DNA from: Limnoglobus sp043757025
GTDB taxonomy: Bacteria; Planctomycetota; Planctomycetia; Gemmatales; Gemmataceae
Direction: 5' to 3'
Length of the DNA: 9,863 nucleotides
Assembly (NCBI GenBank): GCA_043757025.1
Contig: JAYVQG010000089.1
Location: forward strand, 1 to 9,863
The notes under the pieces were generated by a model, which saw only the letters and a program-made list of their open reading frames with translations, did no database searches and was not told the DNA's origin. Below, piece by piece: positions 7,038-9,863 of the stretch. The stretch's first letter is position 1. Each line of letters starts with the position of its first letter. The position numbers and the translations under genes are program-made.

Positions 7038-7682
7038 ATGCGTAGCGATCTGACCGATATTACCGTGATCATGGACCGGAGCGGTTCGATGAATGTGTGC
7101 CAGTCCGATGCGGAGGGCGGTTTGAATCACTTCATCGACGAGCAAAAGAAACAACCGGGTGAGGCATTGTTTACGCTCGTACAGTTCGATCACGAATACG
7201 AGTTCGTCCACTGCGGCATCCCGATCCGCACCGTACCGCACTGCCAACTCGTGCCGCGTGGCAACACGGCGTTGCTCGATGCCGTCGGCCGTGCGATCGT
7301 CGAAACCGGCGAGCGATTGTCGAAGAGAATTGAAGCGGATCGCCCGGCACTGGTCGTGGTCGTCATCATCACTGATGGCCAGGAGAACGCGAGCAAGGAG
7401 TTCAGCCGCTCGAAGATCAAAGAGATGATCTCGCATCAGCAAGACGTTTATAAGTGGCAGTTCTCGTATCTTGGTGCCAACCAAGATGCCTTCGCGGAGG
7501 CGGGGGCGCTCGGCATTCAAGGCTCGATTGCGCCGACGACGAACCACACGCAACGGGCCGCCTGGGGTTCAACCTCCGCCAACATGTCGCGAATGCGTCA
7601 CGCCTCAGCCGCGAATATGGAAATTCAAAATGAATACACGGACTCCGAATTGCGAGAAATGAAAGGCACCGAAGAGAAGTAG
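7038..7682 (+). CDS. Small von Willebrand factor A domain protein with intact MIDAS
   Basis: The 214-residue product is almost entirely one VWA domain. All metal-ion-dependent adhesion site parts are present: DRSGSM with Asp13, Ser15 and Ser17, Thr77 in RGNTALLDA, and Asp113 in IITDGQEN. A divalent metal and a protein ligand can therefore be expected. There is no signal peptide or membrane helix, so it probably acts in the cytoplasm. The tail after about residue 160 is polar, rich in Ser, Asn, Met and Glu. Similar short stand-alone VWA proteins occur in bacteria and phages; their partners are mostly unknown, and no MoxR ATPase or other usual VWA partner is seen nearby. The start is set by a consensus AGGAGG and a TATAAT promoter. 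It is monocistronic, ending eight bases from the convergent transporter gene. Confidence 0.9.
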   Translation: MRSDLTDITVIMDRSGSMNVCQSDAEGGLNHFIDEQKKQPGEALFTLVQFDHEYEFVHCGIPIRTVPHCQLVPRGNTALLDAVGRAIVETGERLSKRIEADRPALVVVVIITDGQENASKEFSRSKIKEMISHQQDVYKWQFSYLGANQDAFAEAGALGIQGSIAPTTNHTQRAAWGSTSANMSRMRHASAANMEIQNEYTDSELREMKGTEEK

Positions 7683-7690
7683 ATCGCCGT

Positions 7691-8980
7691 TCACTCGCGC
7701 AGTTCCTTACGATTCGTTTCGGCGGCCAATGCGATGGCCACAATTGTGATCGTCGCCAGAGCGATCATATATACGGCGACGGGCCAGGGATCGTTACCCG
7801 ACCATGCCAACAATGCCGTCGCAACGAGCGGAGCCAATCCGCCCGATAGCGGCGCGGCCAACTGGTAGCCGAGCGAGGCCCCGGTATACCGAACGCGCGT
7901 GTCGAAGAGTTCCGATAGAAACGCCGCCTGCGGGCCATACATCGCGGCGTGGCCGATCAAGCCGAGGACGACTGCCGCATAAATCGCGACCGTCGATTGC
8001 ACCGCGAGCAACTCGAAAAACGGAAACGCGAATGCCGCGAGGAAAATCGCGCCGCCGAGGTAGACCGGTCGCCGACCGACTGCGTCCGAGAGCGCCCCGA
8101 ACAATGGCGTCACGATGGCATGCGCGATGGCCGCCAGCACGATCGCGTTCAACATGACCGATTGCGGAATCTGCAATTGCTGCGTGGCATAACTCAACCC
8201 GAAAACCGTGATGAAATAGAAGTTTGCGTTCTCTGCCATGCGTGCCCCCATCGCCAGCAGCACGTTCTTCGGATGGTTGCGAATCACTTCCACTATCGGC
8301 AACTGGGGCACTTTCGCCTTGGCCATCGCTTCTTGGAACAGTGGGCTTTCGATCACTTTCAACCGGATGAAGAACCCGACGCCCGTGAGTACGATGCCGA
8401 ACAGAAACGGGATCCGCCAGCCCCAGGAGAGGAATTGTTCCTCCGGCAACTGAGCGACCGATTGAAACGCAATGGTTGCGAGCAGTAATCCGACCGGCGA
8501 TCCCGCTTGTACCCAACTCGCGTAATAGCCGCGACGTGGGCCAGAGCCATGTTCGACGACCATGAGCACTGCCCCCGCCCATTCGCCACCGACGCCGAAA
8601 CCCTGCACGAACCGCAACAAAACGAGCAAGATCGGTGCGGCAATTCCAATACTGTCGTAAGTCGGTAACAGGCCAATGGCGAACGTCGAAAGACCGACGA
8701 GCACGAGCGTGACGATGAGCATCGACTTCCGGCCGATGCGGTCGCCGTAGTGTCCGAAGACGATTCCGCCGATCGGCCGCGCAACGAAGCCGACCGCGTA
8801 GGTTGCGAATGCGGCCATCGTGCCGGTGACGGGATCGAATGTCGGGAAGAAGAGTCGGTTGAAAACGAGTGCGGCCGCCGTGCCGTAAAGGAAGAAATCG
8901 TACCACTCGATGGCCGTGCCAATGAAACTCGCCGCAACGACGGTCCGCAGTGAGGATCGTTGCGGCGAATCATCCTTCAT
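7691..8980 (-). CDS. MFS transporter, metabolite:H+ symporter (MHS) type
   Basis: The 429-residue product fits a 12-helix major facilitator in the inner membrane. Signatures of the MHS branch (ProP, KgtP, ShiA and relatives) are clear: GTAIEWYDFFLYG at 21-33 in helix 1, GHYGDRIGRK at 76-85 in the loop between helices 2 and 3, RFVQGFGVGGEW at 123-134, WGWRIPFLFG at 186-195, and the half-repeat GALSDAVGRRP at 295-305. Such carriers take up organic acids or compatible solutes together with protons. The substrate cannot be told from sequence; ShiA- or KgtP-like uptake of an organic acid is a guess. The ATG at 8980 has only a weak AGAAAGA before it, but no better in-frame start is seen before helix 1. 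It is transcribed divergently from the DUF454 gene, with a promoter and a small palindrome in the gap. Confidence 0.93.
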   Translation of the reverse strand: MKDDSPQRSSLRTVVAASFIGTAIEWYDFFLYGTAAALVFNRLFFPTFDPVTGTMAAFATYAVGFVARPIGGIVFGHYGDRIGRKSMLIVTLVLVGLSTFAIGLLPTYDSIGIAAPILLVLLRFVQGFGVGGEWAGAVLMVVEHGSGPRRGYYASWVQAGSPVGLLLATIAFQSVAQLPEEQFLSWGWRIPFLFGIVLTGVGFFIRLKVIESPLFQEAMAKAKVPQLPIVEVIRNHPKNVLLAMGARMAENANFYFITVFGLSYATQQLQIPQSVMLNAIVLAAIAHAIVTPLFGALSDAVGRRPVYLGGAIFLAAFAFPFFELLAVQSTVAIYAAVVLGLIGHAAMYGPQAAFLSELFDTRVRYTGASLGYQLAAPLSGGLAPLVATALLAWSGNDPWPVAVYMIALATITIVAIALAAETNRKELRE

Positions 8981-9004
8981 GGCTGTCTTTCTCGCACGGC
9001 GTAC

Positions 9005-9033
9005 ATTTAACCTATGGTGTATTCATCGGTGAA
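9005..9033 (-). promoter_or_regulatory. Likely promoter of the MFS gene
   Basis: On the minus strand TTCACC (9033-9028) and TTAAAT (9010-9005) are exactly 17 bases apart. Each keeps four of six consensus bases. Transcription would begin near 8998, some 18 bases before the ATG, a short leader that still includes the weak ribosome binding site. Confidence 0.4.
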
Positions 9034-9034
9034 T
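9021..9034. repeat. Short palindrome over the MFS -35 region
   Basis: ATTCA and TGAAT flank a four-base TCGG centre and overlap the proposed -35 box of the transporter gene. The position suits an operator, but a 5-bp match is short and may be chance. Confidence 0.3.
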
Positions 9035-9095
9035 CGCCGACGCAACCACACAACGATACTCGATTCGACCGACCCGAAACGAGAAATGTCTGCGA

Positions 9096-9530
9096 ATGCC
9101 AGAACTCGATTGCGAAACCGTGCCCGACATTGCCACTGTACCCCAGCGGGCAACGGGGCTGAAACGGGTGTTTTACGTCGTCGTGGGGCTGATTTGCGTA
9201 CTCCTTGCCGTCGTGGGTGCGTTACTTCCCGGCATCCCGACGACGCCGTGGGTGTTGCTTGCCAGTTACTGTTTCGCAAGGTCGTCGACGCGGCTCGACC
9301 GCCGGTTGCGCAACGCGCCGATCTTCGGAAAACTCATTCGCGATTGGAACAAATATCACGGCGTCGATCGCCGTTTGAAGATCCGCGTCGTTTGCTTCGT
9401 CATCGTCGTCGTGTCGCTGAGCATCACGTTCTCGCCACTACCCGATTGGGTGAAGGTCGTCATCGGTTGTTGGGCGATCATCGGCATCGGCACGATTCTA
9501 TTCGTGGTGCCAACGATCAAACGTTCGTGA
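9096..9530 (+). CDS. DUF454 (YbaN-like) inner membrane protein
   Basis: The 144-residue product shows the DUF454 pattern: a first hydrophobic hairpin at about 24-57 holding LPGIPTTPW (44-52), the strongly conserved CFARSSTRL (59-67), FGKLIRDW (77-84), a basic stretch near 90-97, and two further membrane segments at about 98-113 and 118-138. The function of the family is not established, although the motif is widespread in bacteria; E. coli YbaN is about 20 residues shorter. The first 22 residues are polar and lack the motif. No strong ribosome binding site precedes the ATG; there is an ATG at 9086 in another frame, so the exact start is less certain than the gene. It is divergent from the transporter and followed by a T-rich terminator candidate. 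Confidence 0.9.
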   Translation: MPELDCETVPDIATVPQRATGLKRVFYVVVGLICVLLAVVGALLPGIPTTPWVLLASYCFARSSTRLDRRLRNAPIFGKLIRDWNKYHGVDRRLKIRVVCFVIVVVSLSITFSPLPDWVKVVIGCWAIIGIGTILFVVPTIKRS

Positions 9531-9567
9531 AGTGCCAGAATCGACGTAAGTCACAATTGCGGACGCT

Positions 9568-9593
9568 CCAAAACCAATTTTTGGGATGTTTTT
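9568..9593 (+). terminator. Candidate terminator of the DUF454 gene
   Basis: CCAAAA (9568-9573) pairs with TTTTGG (9579-9584) around a five-base loop, and a TTTTT run follows at 9589-9593. It lies 38 bases past the stop. The stem is A/T-rich and only six pairs long, so it would be weak. Confidence 0.35.
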
Positions 9594-9721
9594 GTGTCTC
9601 AAAATGCCACTTTTTGATCGTAAATCGCCGATCGGTTTCGATGGGTTTTCCCGCAACTCGAACGGATGTCGTGGGTTACGCCGATGGTCATTCGATTGGC
9701 ACTCGCCGCAAGTACCGTCCA

Positions 9722-9784
9722 AAAATCGACCGGACGCAACACAAAATCGACCGACCACGACATAAAATGGCCTGGTTCCAATTG
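9722..9784. repeat. Three degenerate 21-base tandem units
   Basis: AAAAT begins at 9722, 9743 and 9764, exactly 21 bases apart. Units one and two share the first 11 bases (AAAATCGACCG) and 16 of 21 in all. Unit three keeps only about 8 of those first 11 positions, so the array is decaying or short. Confidence 0.5.
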
Positions 9785-9802
9785 CGGCGATTTTGGGTAG
9801 CA

Positions 9803-9851
9803 GGGAATGATTCCACCACTTACCCACCCACCCATCCCTGGAATCATTCCC
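9803..9851. repeat. Perfect 13-bp inverted repeat with a 23-base C-rich loop
   Basis: GGGAATGATTCCA (9803-9815) and TGGAATCATTCCC (9839-9851) are exact reverse complements. Each arm also contains its own palindrome of the form GGAATNATTCC, centred at 9809 and 9845, so the same element reads as a hairpin or as two operator-like sites 36 bases apart. A further GGAATC occupies the last six bases of the window, so the structure may continue beyond it. Confidence 0.8.
9823..9838 (-). other. G-quadruplex motif in the hairpin loop
   Basis: The minus strand reads GGGATGGGTGGGTGGG: four runs of three G with loops of 2, 1 and 1 bases. Short loops of this kind give very stable parallel quadruplexes in general; folding here is predicted, not shown. 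The plus strand has the matching C-runs. Confidence 0.65.
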
Positions 9852-9863
9852 GATTTCGGAATC

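Larger units (their letters stand above)
9531..9863. other. Non-coding 333-base stretch, rich in repeats and structure
   Basis: No convincing gene is seen. Two overlapping minus-strand frames of 109 and 82 codons cover it, but they lack ribosome binding sites, read as low-complexity peptides created by the 21-base repeats, and resemble nothing recognised. The stretch has a more AT-rich first third, a terminator candidate, degenerate 21-base repeats, and an inverted repeat with a C-rich loop at its right end. Confidence 0.6.

Noticed and set aside
9616..9633. GATCG/CGATC inverted repeat in the right-hand spacer
   Set aside because: A 5-bp stem with an 8-base loop is common by chance, and no T-run or promoter is attached.
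9722..9780. A minus-strand FYVVVG peptide resembling the start of the DUF454 protein, suggesting a duplicated fragment
   Set aside because: The similarity covers fewer than 30 bases with several mismatches, and the rest of the frame does not follow DUF454. Chance is the simpler explanation.

Overview
The window looks like a piece of a GC-rich bacterial chromosome, most likely from a planctomycete and possibly a Gemmata-type lineage. This is inferred from gene content, not from a marker gene. The pointers are a very large FHA/coiled-coil/kinase-like protein whose kinase module has the linker typical of planctomycete Ser/Thr kinases, a secreted DUF1080 protein, and a Gfo/Idh/MocA dehydrogenase. 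No rRNA, tRNA, CRISPR array, transposase or phage gene was seen.

Left part (1-4073): a possible divergent gene start lies at the very edge. A 1281-residue protein follows, built from a degenerate FHA domain, about 770 residues of coiled coil, and a C-terminal pseudokinase that lacks every catalytic motif. It looks like a non-catalytic scaffold and is the most unusual gene here.

Middle part (4123-6897): a Gfo/Idh/MocA oxidoreductase with its own ribosome binding site is followed by a strong hairpin. Next comes a short-chain dehydrogenase whose active site (Asp in place of Ser) and N-terminus resemble pteridine reductases. It ends 4 bases from the end of a convergent gene for a secreted DUF1080 (3-keto-disaccharide hydrolase family) protein. 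The Gfo/Idh and DUF1080 genes fit a theme of sugar or glycoside degradation, but they are on opposite strands and need not act together.

Right part (6898-9863): back-to-back promoters drive the DUF1080 gene leftwards and a small intact-MIDAS von Willebrand factor A protein rightwards. The VWA gene ends 8 bases from a convergent MFS transporter of the metabolite:H+ symporter type. A small DUF454 membrane protein is transcribed divergently from the transporter. The last 333 bases hold no convincing gene but are rich in structure: a likely terminator, degenerate 21-base repeats, and a perfect 13-bp inverted repeat whose loop carries a short-loop G-quadruplex motif on the minus strand.
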